Source: an uncultured Muribaculaceae bacterium
GTDB lineage: Bacteria; Bacteroidota; Bacteroidia; Bacteroidales; Muribaculaceae
Direction: 5' to 3'
NCBI GenBank assembly: GCA_910587355.1
Contig: CAJUKF010000054.1
Location: 1-16,797, forward strand
Length of the DNA stretch: 16,797 nt
Made by a program: the position numbers and the translations under genes
Part shown: piece by piece, positions 6,042-12,533 of the stretch
How the letters are laid out: the number at the start of each line of letters is the position of its first letter
Position numbering within the stretch: the first letter of the stretch is position 1
The notes under the pieces: model-generated
What the model was told of the DNA's origin: nothing
The model's input: only the letters and a program-made list of their open reading frames with translations
The model's database searches: none

Positions 6042-6668
6042 TTATTTGATATTGTTTGAAGTTCGTAAAATACCTTCTTCCCATACTACAAAGTAACTGC
6101 CCGGGTCTTCCGTGAAACGTCCTTGGCAAAAAGCCTTGTAGCCTACGACTCTGACTTTGATGCCGGCTATATAGCGGAGCCTGACGGCTGCCTTGCCCAT
6201 TGGCTGTCCTTTGTACTCCTGGGCGATGAAGACAAAGCTCTTTGCCGGAAAACGGTCTATAAGCTGCTTTGCCTGGTCATATGTCCAGTCTGCAACCTGA
6301 AAACTGTCCACAATCACGAAATGTGGGCTCTTGGGCTTCGACAGTCGCTCGATAAGCTCTTCGTAACTGTCGTTTGTCGCTACTCGGAATCGGCCTTGCA
6401 CCTCATACATCCTGTAGCGGTCTATCCGCTCCTTGAACGACTGGTTTACACCTTCCTCATATGAGCAGTAGAGCACCATGCCGTAATTGCACAGCTCCTT
6501 GCAAAGCTGCATTACAAAGCTGCTCTTGCCGGAGGCGGAAGCTCCGCTGATGAACCATGCTTCGTTGGTGGTCGGAAAGCCGAATGGCCGACTCCACCGT
6601 TCTCCCCATGGTAGTGTCTTATAGGTCTTGGCAAGTACCTCTTTGGGGCTATATGCGCGTTTGGCCAT
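6042..6668 (-). CDS. RecA/RadA-fold P-loop ATPase
   Basis: A 208-residue single-domain ATPase. Walker A is GASASGKS (42-49), Walker B is the hydrophobic run HFVIVDS (116-122). The YEEG at 70-73 sits where RecA-type proteins keep the catalytic glutamate, and FIAQEYKG (147-154) resembles the sensor glutamine region. The order and length match the core of RecA/RadA/DnaB-like proteins without accessory domains. It is distinct from the MuB-type ATPase two genes upstream, so this operon has two different P-loop ATPases near the transposase. It overlaps the upstream 96-codon gene by 20 bases. A role in replication or recombination of phage DNA is inferred; the exact substrate is unknown. Confidence 0.85.
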   Translation of the reverse strand: MAKRAYSPKEVLAKTYKTLPWGERWSRPFGFPTTNEAWFISGASASGKSSFVMQLCKELCNYGMVLYCSYEEGVNQSFKERIDRYRMYEVQGRFRVATNDSYEELIERLSKPKSPHFVIVDSFQVADWTYDQAKQLIDRFPAKSFVFIAQEYKGQPMGKAAVRLRYIAGIKVRVVGYKAFCQGRFTEDPGSYFVVWEEGILRTSNNIK

Positions 6669-6939
6669 TGTTATTTGTCTTTTTCTTATTTTTATGTTCT
6701 ACGGTTTCATAGCACCACCCGAGCATTCTGTTGAAAGGCAATGCAATGCCATGAATGGTTCCAAATATGCCGAAATCACCTTCTTCATCGACTTCGCCGT
6801 CCGAATATCCTGTAAATACCTTCCAGTCATCCATGACGAACATCGCCTTACGTTTTTTGTCGATTGTCTTGAAATCATTGGGCGATTTCAGAACCCGTCT
6901 GCGACCACCTTTGAATGTCGCTGTTATCTTGAAACTCAT
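6649..6939 (-). CDS. Unknown small protein after MuB
   Basis: A 96-residue protein with a basic start (MSFKITATFKGGRRRVLKSP), a middle with tryptophan and acidic residues (DDWKVFTGYSDGEVDEEGDFG) and a lysine/asparagine-rich tail (HKNKKKTNNNG). No known motif, membrane segment or signal is visible. It overlaps the MuB-type gene by ATGA upstream and the RecA-fold ATPase by 20 bases downstream, so it is translationally embedded between the two ATPases. Function not recognised. Confidence 0.75.
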   Translation of the reverse strand: MSFKITATFKGGRRRVLKSPNDFKTIDKKRKAMFVMDDWKVFTGYSDGEVDEEGDFGIFGTIHGIALPFNRMLGWCYETVEHKNKKKTNNNGQTRI

Positions 6940-7814
6940 GGCCTGCTGTTTTTCAGTTTTTCGATTTCGGTATATACTCGTCTCAGACCTCCGCCGCTCT
7001 TCCGGGCTATCTCTCCGGCATTGGTGCCCTCCGGCGCGTTGAGTGTCGCCACTATCCGGGCCTGCTCGAGCAGGAAGCGGTTGCGCTCCTTCCCGTCTTC
7101 CGGCGTCACCCGGCTGTAGCGGTCACCGTAGCGGCTCAGCATTTCGGTGTAGCCAACCTTCTTGCATTCTATCGAGCGGTTGATTTTCTCCTTGAGACCG
7201 TCCGCACCCATCATATACCATGCACAGCAGCGCTCGGTGGCGTTCCACAGGGCCTTCAGCTCCAGGAATGCCTCGTACTGCAGGTCGCCGGCCTCGTCCA
7301 GTATAATCAGCGGACACTCTATCGAGCGCAGATAGTACACAAGGTCTTCATATAGGTCTGCGTACCGTCCTTTGCTGTCGACACCGAATTCCGAGGCTAT
7401 CTTCCGCACAAGCTTAAGCTTGGTCTTTACTTGAGAGCAGTCGATATAGATTGCGTTGGCATGGCTCTTCACATACTGGCGCGCCGTGAATGTCTTGCCT
7501 ATGTTCGGAAGGTCGCACATAATCGCACTAATGCCCCCCGACTGGCAAACCTCAAGCTGTGCCGTGATGAACAGATAGGTCGGTGTCTTGGCTGCCTTCC
7601 ACTCTATCTCGCCGCGGAGGCTTACGCCGAGCTTACGGGCTATGCTTATCCAGTTGGCATCGCTCAGCACACGGTCGGTCTGGCCGTTCTTGACCGCGCT
7701 GTAGACCGATGTCGTTATCCCGAGCGAGGCGGCGTGTTTAGCGTCACTCGGATAGTTGACGCGGTTCGCCCTGATTGCCTCGAGAATCCTGTTTTTGGTG
7801 TCTTTTGTAATCAT
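6936..7814 (-). CDS. MuB-type AAA+ transposition ATPase
   Basis: From the ATG at 7814 the protein has 292 residues, close to Mu B (312). An ATG-led extension to 7892 would overlap the transposase gene and adds an unconvincing tail, so 7814 is chosen. The N-terminal region (about 18-70) is a helix-turn-helix of the kind MuB uses to bind DNA (AASLGITTSVYSAVKNG). The AAA+ core has Walker A CDLPNIGKTF (100-109) and Walker B LIILDE (169-174). The first Walker A position is Asp instead of Gly. MuB binds target DNA, stimulates the transposase and directs it away from the phage's own DNA. It lies 37 bases downstream of the transposase and overlaps the next gene by ATGA. Confidence 0.9.
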   Translation of the reverse strand: MITKDTKNRILEAIRANRVNYPSDAKHAASLGITTSVYSAVKNGQTDRVLSDANWISIARKLGVSLRGEIEWKAAKTPTYLFITAQLEVCQSGGISAIMCDLPNIGKTFTARQYVKSHANAIYIDCSQVKTKLKLVRKIASEFGVDSKGRYADLYEDLVYYLRSIECPLIILDEAGDLQYEAFLELKALWNATERCCAWYMMGADGLKEKINRSIECKKVGYTEMLSRYGDRYSRVTPEDGKERNRFLLEQARIVATLNAPEGTNAGEIARKSGGGLRRVYTEIEKLKNSRP

Positions 7815-7851
7815 ATTCTTACTGTATTTTAATCCGGTTCTAATTATACTT

Positions 7852-9858
7852 CTATACGGCTTCTCGGCCACGAGCGTCGGCATTGTGGACAAAAGTTGTA
7901 TTGTCAGCCGGCATCTCCGGCTCCGCTGTCTCCTGTGCCAGGACGTTGACTTCCCCAGCCTCGACAGGCTCTGTGTCGCGCTCCGTTATGCCAACTCGCG
8001 CTATTGCATGCTCGTCTACATATTTGTTGAAGTGACTTATCTTCTTGCGCTGCTCAACGAAGACTTTCTCATCCTCCTCGGTCTGCTCGGCAGTGGCGGT
8101 GTTGTATGTACCAACATTTTCCAGACGGTCGATATACATATCACCCTGATAGATGAACATGTCTGTGATTTTTCCTTCTTCGTCTGTGAGATAATACGCA
8201 TCCACCTTATAGTCGTTCGGCGCAAGCAGCTCAAGGGCCTCTGTCTTGCTCAGCCACCAGTCGATACCGGCTACACGACAGTAGGAATTGCGCCTGATTG
8301 TGGTCGATACCTTTTCTCCTACATATCGGGCTATTGTCGCTTTGTCAAGAGGCTGGAGCATCGGGTTGATATTGGCGGCAAGCACGTCCCAGCGGCTCAT
8401 GCCCTTGTATTTTTTCTGATTGGGATGCAGTGCATGGTTGTATTCGTAGATGTCACGCATATCGTCAGCTATCAGCTCGTCCCAAGTATAATATTCCTTC
8501 TCGACATAGGTGTTGTTGAACTCATCGAATACTTTAATGCTTTCAGTTCGATACTGTCTTCTCTTTGCATAAAATCGTCCTATACCATTGTGATTGCTGT
8601 GTTCGATTGTACGTTTTTTAACACCGTTAGCGCTTTCTGCATATTTCTCTTTTGAGTTCATCGGCGCACAGAATCGTACAAACGGAAACATGACACCGGC
8701 GCGTAGAAATGAATCTCGCCATTGGCTCATAAGGTGATTTTCTACTTCTACCTCTGCCGGACAGCCCCAGCCCTGACGGTCAAGCAGCCTGAACATATTG
8801 CGGAACATATCCACCACCAGGTCTACGTTCTTGACACGATTATAGGCGTATCCTATACAGCAGCCGCTTGCAACATCATATGCATAATATGCTTTCGGTC
8901 TCTGTTTTGTATCTTTCAGTTTGCGAGGAAGGTCGCGGTCATCGAACGAGACCTTTGACAACGAGAACTCTCCGTGATGACGGTGCATATGCGGTGATAT
9001 TTCATGGGAAAAGGCTGTATAGCTCATCGTGGCTTTGTCAATCAGTATCTTGTTCTTGGGCATGTTGAGATAATTGGTAATAGTGGCCTCGCTGAGCACC
9101 ATTGGCTCGCCGGACTTGTCAGTGAAGTCTTCCGGATTGTAGAGCTCGCCGGTACTGAAGTCATATACATCAAGCTCTCCCGTCACAAACGAGTTGTATA
9201 GCTCAAGCACATTCGTGTTCCACGGCTTGTTCGGCTGTATGGCGATGCTCAGAATCAGTCGCTCGGTCTTATGGTCGACCTTTCGGGCCGACTGGTTGCC
9301 GAACTTGCCGCTGATGAGGCTCGCATACCCGTAGGTCTTATAGTCGTTGACCTTCTTGCGGAACCGCAGTGTCGATGCCGGGAGCGTGTGCCCGAAATGC
9401 TTGCGCAGTGTCTCGATTGCCGCCGTCATCTTGCCCCAGTCATATTTGCCGCCAAACAGTTTCTGTGCCGTGGCCGCTCTGCTATAAAGCCTGATGCATG
9501 TGTTCATCACAGAAGCATTGGTGATATATTCCCGGGCAGTCTCACGTGGCAAGTCGATGCCGCACTTTTCTTTCGAGAAAAAGAAAACCGTTGCTTCCGG
9601 GTCGACCTCATAGTTACTCTTTATCCATCCTTCAAGCCGTGCCTGTGCGCCGCCGGGATATACCTCCTCGACTTTGTCCTTATAGCGTTGGGGCAGACTG
9701 TCTACGGCAACCAATGCATAACATCCCTGACCGCGACCTTTTCGAACCACTTCAAAGCGGCCACGGGATGCAAGCTGCTTGTAGTTCGGTTCCGACATAA
9801 TGCCGCCGTCCACAAGGTCGCGCATCGAGATGCAAAGTCTGTTACCGTAATACTCCAT
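7852..9858 (-). CDS. MuA-type DDE transposase
   Basis: A 668-residue protein, close to Mu A (663). The N-terminus (about 1-70) is a Mu-type DNA-binding winged HTH (SEPNYKQLASRGRFEVVRKGRG). The catalytic core begins near residue 300. Aligning by eye with Mu A, the first acidic residue (Mu D269) is D306 or D307 in SFDDRDLP, and YAYDVASG (D328) matches the strand around Mu D294. The second catalytic position (Mu D336) is E373 in EVEVENHL, and the third (Mu E392) is E408 in KYAESANG, 35 residues on. It cuts phage ends and joins them to target DNA for integration and replicative transposition. Its gene is followed by the MuB-type gene. Very long open frames on the opposite strand are shadows. Confidence 0.95.
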   Translation of the reverse strand: MEYYGNRLCISMRDLVDGGIMSEPNYKQLASRGRFEVVRKGRGQGCYALVAVDSLPQRYKDKVEEVYPGGAQARLEGWIKSNYEVDPEATVFFFSKEKCGIDLPRETAREYITNASVMNTCIRLYSRAATAQKLFGGKYDWGKMTAAIETLRKHFGHTLPASTLRFRKKVNDYKTYGYASLISGKFGNQSARKVDHKTERLILSIAIQPNKPWNTNVLELYNSFVTGELDVYDFSTGELYNPEDFTDKSGEPMVLSEATITNYLNMPKNKILIDKATMSYTAFSHEISPHMHRHHGEFSLSKVSFDDRDLPRKLKDTKQRPKAYYAYDVASGCCIGYAYNRVKNVDLVVDMFRNMFRLLDRQGWGCPAEVEVENHLMSQWRDSFLRAGVMFPFVRFCAPMNSKEKYAESANGVKKRTIEHSNHNGIGRFYAKRRQYRTESIKVFDEFNNTYVEKEYYTWDELIADDMRDIYEYNHALHPNQKKYKGMSRWDVLAANINPMLQPLDKATIARYVGEKVSTTIRRNSYCRVAGIDWWLSKTEALELLAPNDYKVDAYYLTDEEGKITDMFIYQGDMYIDRLENVGTYNTATAEQTEEDEKVFVEQRKKISHFNKYVDEHAIARVGITERDTEPVEAGEVNVLAQETAEPEMPADNTTFVHNADARGREAV

Positions 9859-9867
9859 AACCGTTAT

Positions 9868-10233
9868 TTAAAGCGCAGCCGCATACTGCTGCATTTCGTT
9901 GATTTTCGTCAGAGGCACATGAGGGTAACTTACAACAACCTTTCCCTGTGGGTCATATATCTTTCCCTCCCCGGTCTGCTTATCAAGATAGATTTCCGCT
10001 CCATTCGGGCACACATACCGCATGCAGCTGTCCGAGTCAAAGAAGCACTCAGCCTCTTTGTCCACCGAGTACACACACCCTCCGTAATGCTTCACGGCTG
10101 TAAACTGTATCTTGCGTGCCAGTTCGTTGTTGCTGCGGTAGGCGAGTGCGTTGCGCACGCACCGGTCGCCCACCTTGAAGGTCGCCATCAGCTTCCTGAT
10201 TCCTTCTTTGCTGACTGAAATGTATTTTTTCAT
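9868..10233 (-). CDS. HTH-like early phage protein
   Basis: Start at the ATG at 10233 (121 residues); a GTG 9 bases upstream is possible. The N-terminal part (KEGIRKLMATFKVGDRCVRNALAYRSNN, about 9-36) has the form of a helix-turn-helix. The rest is beta-rich with three or four cysteines (HYGGCVYSVDKEAECFFDSDSCMRYVCPNGAEIYLD). It stops 9 bases before the transposase start, so it is the immediate upstream gene. This is the position of ner or small regulators in Mu-like phages, and a DNA-binding or regulatory role is plausible. Family not recognised. Confidence 0.8.
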   Translation of the reverse strand: MKKYISVSKEGIRKLMATFKVGDRCVRNALAYRSNNELARKIQFTAVKHYGGCVYSVDKEAECFFDSDSCMRYVCPNGAEIYLDKQTGEGKIYDPQGKVVVSYPHVPLTKINEMQQYAAAL

Positions 10234-10313
10234 TTCGCTCACTTATTGATTTTTATTCCTTATATTTGCTGAAATTTTTCACGTCACCTTTGAATATGTT
10301 TATATTCTCCGCT

Positions 10314-10526
10314 TCAATCATAATTCGTCCAGTACGCCCCGTCCATAAGCACTATGAGAAGGAACTCCATGCCTTGACGGAAAACGTGTGTATGACCTTT
10401 CGGACCCTCGGGTGCGATACGAGCGTCTCTCAATTCTATTTTCACCCTGACGAAGAAGCGGAAGTAAGAGACTTCGAGCTTGAAGGCTCTGAAATACGAC
10501 TTCTTCGAGAATGCTACAGATTTCGT
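10314..10526 (-). CDS. Alternative-frame ORF, probable true 3' half of the 107-codon gene
   Basis: In the +1 frame relative to the gene at 10318-10641 there is a 70-codon open frame from just after a TGA (10529-10527) to TGA at 10316-10314. It reads as a plausible protein (FKLEVSYFRFFVRVKIEL, then RQGMEFLLIVLMDGAYWTNYD). By hand count about 62% of its codons end in G or C, against about 36% for the 107-codon frame over the same bases. It has no ATG near its beginning; the first GTG is at about 10445. Either it is joined to the upstream frame by a +1 shift, or it starts at that GTG (about 43 residues). Function not recognised. Confidence 0.45.
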   Translation of the reverse strand, partial: TKSVAFSKKSYFRAFKLEVSYFRFFVRVKIELRDARIAPEGPKGHTHVFRQGMEFLLIVLMDGAYWTNYD

Positions 10527-10641
10527 TCAGTCGCTCTCTTAGGTCAGATAGCTCTTTCCGTAGCTGCTCTATATCACGCTGGTCAGTGGGCTGCGGAGTG
10601 TCAAATAAACGAGCCCTTAGAACGTTGAATGAGTGTTCCAT
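10318..10641 (-). CDS. Small coiled-coil early gene, probably frameshifted
   Basis: A 107-codon open frame. The first 47 residues (DQRDIEQLRKELSDLRERLNE and around) are a convincing charged coiled coil. From about codon 48 the frame turns rich in Ser, Arg and Gly with low GC in the third codon position, while the +1 frame becomes protein-like. The switch point is about 10500-10526. This could be a sequencing error, a decayed gene or a programmed +1 shift. It begins 4 bases after the 72-codon gene stops, so it belongs to the early operon. No known family. Confidence 0.55.
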   Translation of the reverse strand: MEHSFNVLRARLFDTPQPTDQRDIEQLRKELSDLRERLNEICSILEEVVFQSLQARSLLLPLLRQGENRIERRSYRTRGSERSYTRFPSRHGVPSHSAYGRGVLDEL

Positions 10642-10645
10642 AATC

Positions 10646-10864
10646 TTACTTATTTAGTTCTTCTTTAATCCTGTCTGTTAAAGTCTCCAGTGCGAAACTG
10701 GCTGCAGCGAGTGTCCTATACTGCTTCGATTGCTCGCACTCCTTTTCGGTGTGGCTGGCCTCGAACTCATCGAGCACTCTGCCTGTGTCGGCCACGTTCT
10801 GCTTCAGTGTCTGAAGCAGCAGCTTCAGTGCCGTCTCTGTTCTTTGTTCTGATTGTTGTTTCAT
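10646..10864 (-). CDS. Small helical early protein
   Basis: A 72-residue protein from the ATG at 10864; an upstream in-frame TTG would add residues read through a tRNA-like sequence and is rejected. It is predicted as two helices (ALKLLLQTLKQNVADTGRV and SKQYRTLAAASFALETLTDR). No motif or membrane segment is visible. The start overlaps the stop of the preceding 34-codon ORF as ATGA. Function not recognised. Confidence 0.8.
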   Translation of the reverse strand: MKQQSEQRTETALKLLLQTLKQNVADTGRVLDEFEASHTEKECEQSKQYRTLAAASFALETLTDRIKEELNK

Positions 10865-10965
10865 ATTCTCTGAAATTTTAGTGGGCGGTCGGGGAATTGA
10901 ACCCCGATACTTGCGCCATGGTCGCTCACCATCCTGGCCGCCCAAATGCCGCCGGGCTTGCTCAT
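10861..10965 (-). CDS. 34-codon micro-ORF over the tRNA-like element
   Basis: ATG at 10965, 4 bases after the stop of the preceding micro-ORF, and TGA overlapping the next gene's ATG (ATGA). Such tight spacing suggests coding. However its C-terminus reads GVQFPDRP, which is what a T-arm and acceptor 3' strand give when translated, and the sequence folds like the 3' half of a tRNA. It may therefore be a translated relic, or simply an open frame across a structured RNA. Low confidence as a protein. Confidence 0.3.
   Translation of the reverse strand: MSKPGGIWAARMVSDHGASIGVQFPDRPLKFQRI
10882..10944 (-). ncRNA. tRNA-like minihelix element
   Basis: Read on the minus strand, 10944-10938 pairs with 10888-10882 over 7 perfect base pairs (UGGGCGG/CCGCCCA). 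A T-arm with 5-bp stem CGGGG/CCCCG and 7-base loop TTCAATT (10890-10906) carries the conserved TTCRA pattern. Only 30 bases separate the acceptor 5' strand from the T-arm, against more than 40 in an ordinary tRNA. They form one arm (ATGGT-GAGCG-ACCAT) without the invariant U33, so no usable anticodon loop is visible. No CCA is encoded. It resembles an acceptor/T-arm minihelix with the D and anticodon domains collapsed. It could be a tRNA mimic, a degraded tRNA, or a processing signal inside the early transcript. Confidence 0.5.
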
Positions 10966-10969
10966 CGCT

Positions 10970-11086
10970 TTAGCGCTTTGCCTCAGCAAAGAACTCCGGC
11001 GGCTGCCTTATGATGTGCCTTGCGGCTTTCCCGGCTCTCTTGCCGGAGGCTCGCCCTCTCTTGGGCCTAACCCTGTTTACGTTCAA
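10970..11086 (-). CDS. 38-codon basic micro-ORF
   Basis: TTG start at 11086, overlapping the 3' end of the 138-codon gene by 20 bases, stop TAA at 10972-10970. The product is strongly basic (VRPKRGRASGKRAGKAARHI, then IRQPPEFFAEAKR), as expected of a small nucleic-acid-binding peptide. No ATG or GTG lies upstream in this frame. The other way to reach it is a +1 shift at the TAG of the 138-codon gene (GGT TAG G to GGT, skip T, AGG). The frame follows on without gap to the next micro-ORF. Real coding is plausible but unproven. Confidence 0.4.
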   Translation of the reverse strand: MNVNRVRPKRGRASGKRAGKAARHIIRQPPEFFAEAKR

Positions 11087-11483
11087 GTATCGACGTGAGG
11101 TATTTCCGGTCTTCCTCCCATAGGGGATACCCTTCTTCCAGTGTCAGCCTGATGACTTCGCGCTCTCCTATGAGGCGAATGGCCTCGTTTCTGAAGTCGG
11201 GGTCTTCATATGCAAGGGCTTTGCCGAGCAGAAAACGGGCGAGCTCTGTATTCTTTACCTGCATATCCTTAATCTCTTTGTTGCGTGTTTCCAATAACCC
11301 ATTTAAAGATTCCGCTGTTTTTGCCAGAGTCTTTGTCAAAGGATTTTGGCCGGTCTGCCGCCAGCGTACACAAAATTCATCCTTATTCATTTCACCTGCC
11401 ACCATATACATTTTCTCAATGGCAGCCCACTCCTCGGCTGTTGTCTTCAGTCCTGTGCGGTCTTCAAACTCTTTCTGTGTCAT
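11067..11483 (-). CDS. Early phage protein, helical, unknown
   Basis: A 138-residue protein starting MTQKEFEDRTGLKTTAEEW, a form seen in hypothetical proteins of Bacteroides phages and mobile elements. It is mostly helical, with a central coiled-coil-like part (LAKTAESLNGLLETRNKEIKD) and a C-terminal acidic/basic helix. No catalytic or binding motif is recognised. It is the second gene of the early operon, 6 bases after the 70-codon gene, and its 3' end is overlapped by a basic micro-ORF. Function not known. Confidence 0.85.
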   Translation of the reverse strand: MTQKEFEDRTGLKTTAEEWAAIEKMYMVAGEMNKDEFCVRWRQTGQNPLTKTLAKTAESLNGLLETRNKEIKDMQVKNTELARFLLGKALAYEDPDFRNEAIRLIGEREVIRLTLEEGYPLWEEDRKYLTSILERKQG

Positions 11484-11489
11484 AGTCTC

Positions 11490-11702
11490 TTACTCGAATT
11501 CGTTAATAATCGGTTCAACCGAACACCCGTAGGCGTACACAAGTCGGCGTATAAGCTTCTTTACATAGCTTTCCGGAGCCGAAAACACAATTCCGTTATC
11601 CATGGTGTAGCTGAAAGACACTCCGTCCGCTATCAGCACACTCGCCACTTTCTGTTTGGCGCTCAGCGTCTGCCATACCTTGATTTCGTCTGTCTCACTC
11701 AT
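11490..11702 (-). CDS. First gene of the early operon, 70 residues, unknown
   Basis: A 70-residue protein (MSETDEIKVWQTLSAKQKVA, then LIADGVSFSYTMDNGIVFSA and ESYVKKLIRRLVYAYG). It occupies the position of ner/cro in Mu-like phages but has no clear helix-turn-helix, so that role should not be assumed. It lies about 80 bases downstream of a near-perfect Bacteroides promoter (11789-11819) and should be the first product made on induction. Function not recognised. Confidence 0.8.
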   Translation of the reverse strand: MSETDEIKVWQTLSAKQKVASVLIADGVSFSYTMDNGIVFSAPESYVKKLIRRLVYAYGCSVEPIINEFE

Positions 11703-11729
11703 TTGTTTATGTTTGCTTAACTGTTAAAA

Positions 11730-11761
11730 TTTGTCTATCTCACGGCTTTTTTGTATCTTCG
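11730..11761 (+). promoter_or_regulatory. Candidate repressor promoter
   Basis: TTTG (11730-11733), 20-base spacer, TATCTTCG (11754-11761), one base off the TAnnTTTG box. Start at about 11767 gives a 60-base leader before the repressor ATG. It lies in the transcribed leader of the opposing early operon. Confidence 0.5.
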
Positions 11762-11788
11762 GCCGCGTGTTCCTTTTGGAATACGTTG

Positions 11789-11819
11789 CAAAGATATACA
11801 AGATTTCTCGATTAACAAA
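11789..11819 (-). promoter_or_regulatory. Early operon promoter
   Basis: On the minus strand TTTG, a 19-base spacer, then TATCTTTG (11796-11789), both boxes exact. Start at about 11783, leader of about 80 bases to the 70-codon gene. It points into the repressor promoter at 11730-11761, so the two face each other. The spacer contains CAAGATTTCTCG (11799-11810), repeated inside the repressor gene. Confidence 0.7.
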
Positions 11820-11825
11820 GAAAAT

Positions 11826-12533
11826 ATGCAAGAAAAATCGCAGATAAAGCAAAAAATCTTGCTCTATCTTACAAAAAAGGGCATTACTCCATACGAATTT
11901 TATAAGATTTCTGGAGTGACAAGAGGCATTTTGACCCAAAACAATGGGATTAATGAAGATAATCTTGCAAGATTTCTCGCTTATGCTTCTGACGTTAATC
12001 CTGAATGGCTCTTGACTGGCGAAGGTGAAATGCTTAAAACGAATCGTATCTCACGACACAATCCTGTCGAGCAAGTGCCTGTCGTTGAATACAAAGATAG
12101 TGAAATTCCGCAAGTTAAGCAAATTTCAGAACCACAGAATAATCATATGCGTCCCCGAATTCCACTCAATGCTGCTGCCGGTGGGCTCTCTGTAGCCCTA
12201 TCATCTGTGTCTGAAAGCGAGTGTGAGCAAATGCCCGTCATTCCCTCCTTGCCCAAATACGACTTCACTATTGTCGCCCGAGGCGAATCCATGGAGCCGG
12301 TCATCGAGTCGGGCGACGAGCTCGCCTGCCGCTTCATCAGAGAGTCGGCTTTCATCCAGTGGGGCCGCATTCATGTCCTCGACACAGCTCAGGGCATTGT
12401 CGTCAAGCGCATCTTCGAGAGCGATGGCCACATTCTCTGCCGCTCCGACAATAAAGGATATCCCGACTTCCCCATATCTAAAGAAGAAATATACCACATG
12501 GCTCTCGTCGTGGGCCTCCTCCGCCATTTCTGA
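11826..12533 (+). CDS. Phage repressor, HTH plus S24 self-cleaving domain
   Basis: From the ATG at 11826 (235 residues; an upstream ATG at 11751 lies in the promoter and is rejected). The N-terminus has an XRE-like helix-turn-helix (GITPYEFYKISGVTRGILTQ, about 19-38) and the usual NPEWLLTGEGEML sequence ending it. The C-terminal LexA/CI-type S24 domain has the cleavage site Ala118-Gly119 (in NAAAGGLS), nucleophile Ser155 (ARGESMEP) and general base Lys194 (VVKRIF). It keeps the prophage silent and would cleave itself when RecA is activated by DNA damage. It faces the early operon. Classical Mu repressor lacks this domain, so induction here is likely SOS-type, as in lambda. Confidence 0.92.
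   Translation: MQEKSQIKQKILLYLTKKGITPYEFYKISGVTRGILTQNNGINEDNLARFLAYASDVNPEWLLTGEGEMLKTNRISRHNPVEQVPVVEYKDSEIPQVKQISEPQNNHMRPRIPLNAAAGGLSVALSSVSESECEQMPVIPSLPKYDFTIVARGESMEPVIESGDELACRFIRESAFIQWGRIHVLDTAQGIVVKRIFESDGHILCRSDNKGYPDFPISKEEIYHMALVVGLLRHF
11961..11974. promoter_or_regulatory. Candidate operator palindrome in the repressor gene
   Basis: AATCTTGCAAGATT is a perfect 14-bp palindrome. Half-sites occur as CAAGATT at 11799-11805 (inside the early promoter) and AATCTTG at 11855-11861. The 12-mer CAAGATTTCTCG is found at both 11799-11810 and 11968-11979. Binding by the repressor is inferred. Confidence 0.35.

Noticed and set aside
7756..10218. Long plus-strand open frames (299 and 315 codons) opposite the transposase
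   Set aside because: They are antisense shadows of the MuA-type gene, with no motifs and odd Cys/Phe/Ile-rich composition.
10266..10628. 120-codon plus-strand frame opposite the 107-codon gene
   Set aside because: Its third-position pattern is the mirror of the minus-strand +1 frame and fades after 10527; it starts in a spacer and lies against the operon direction.
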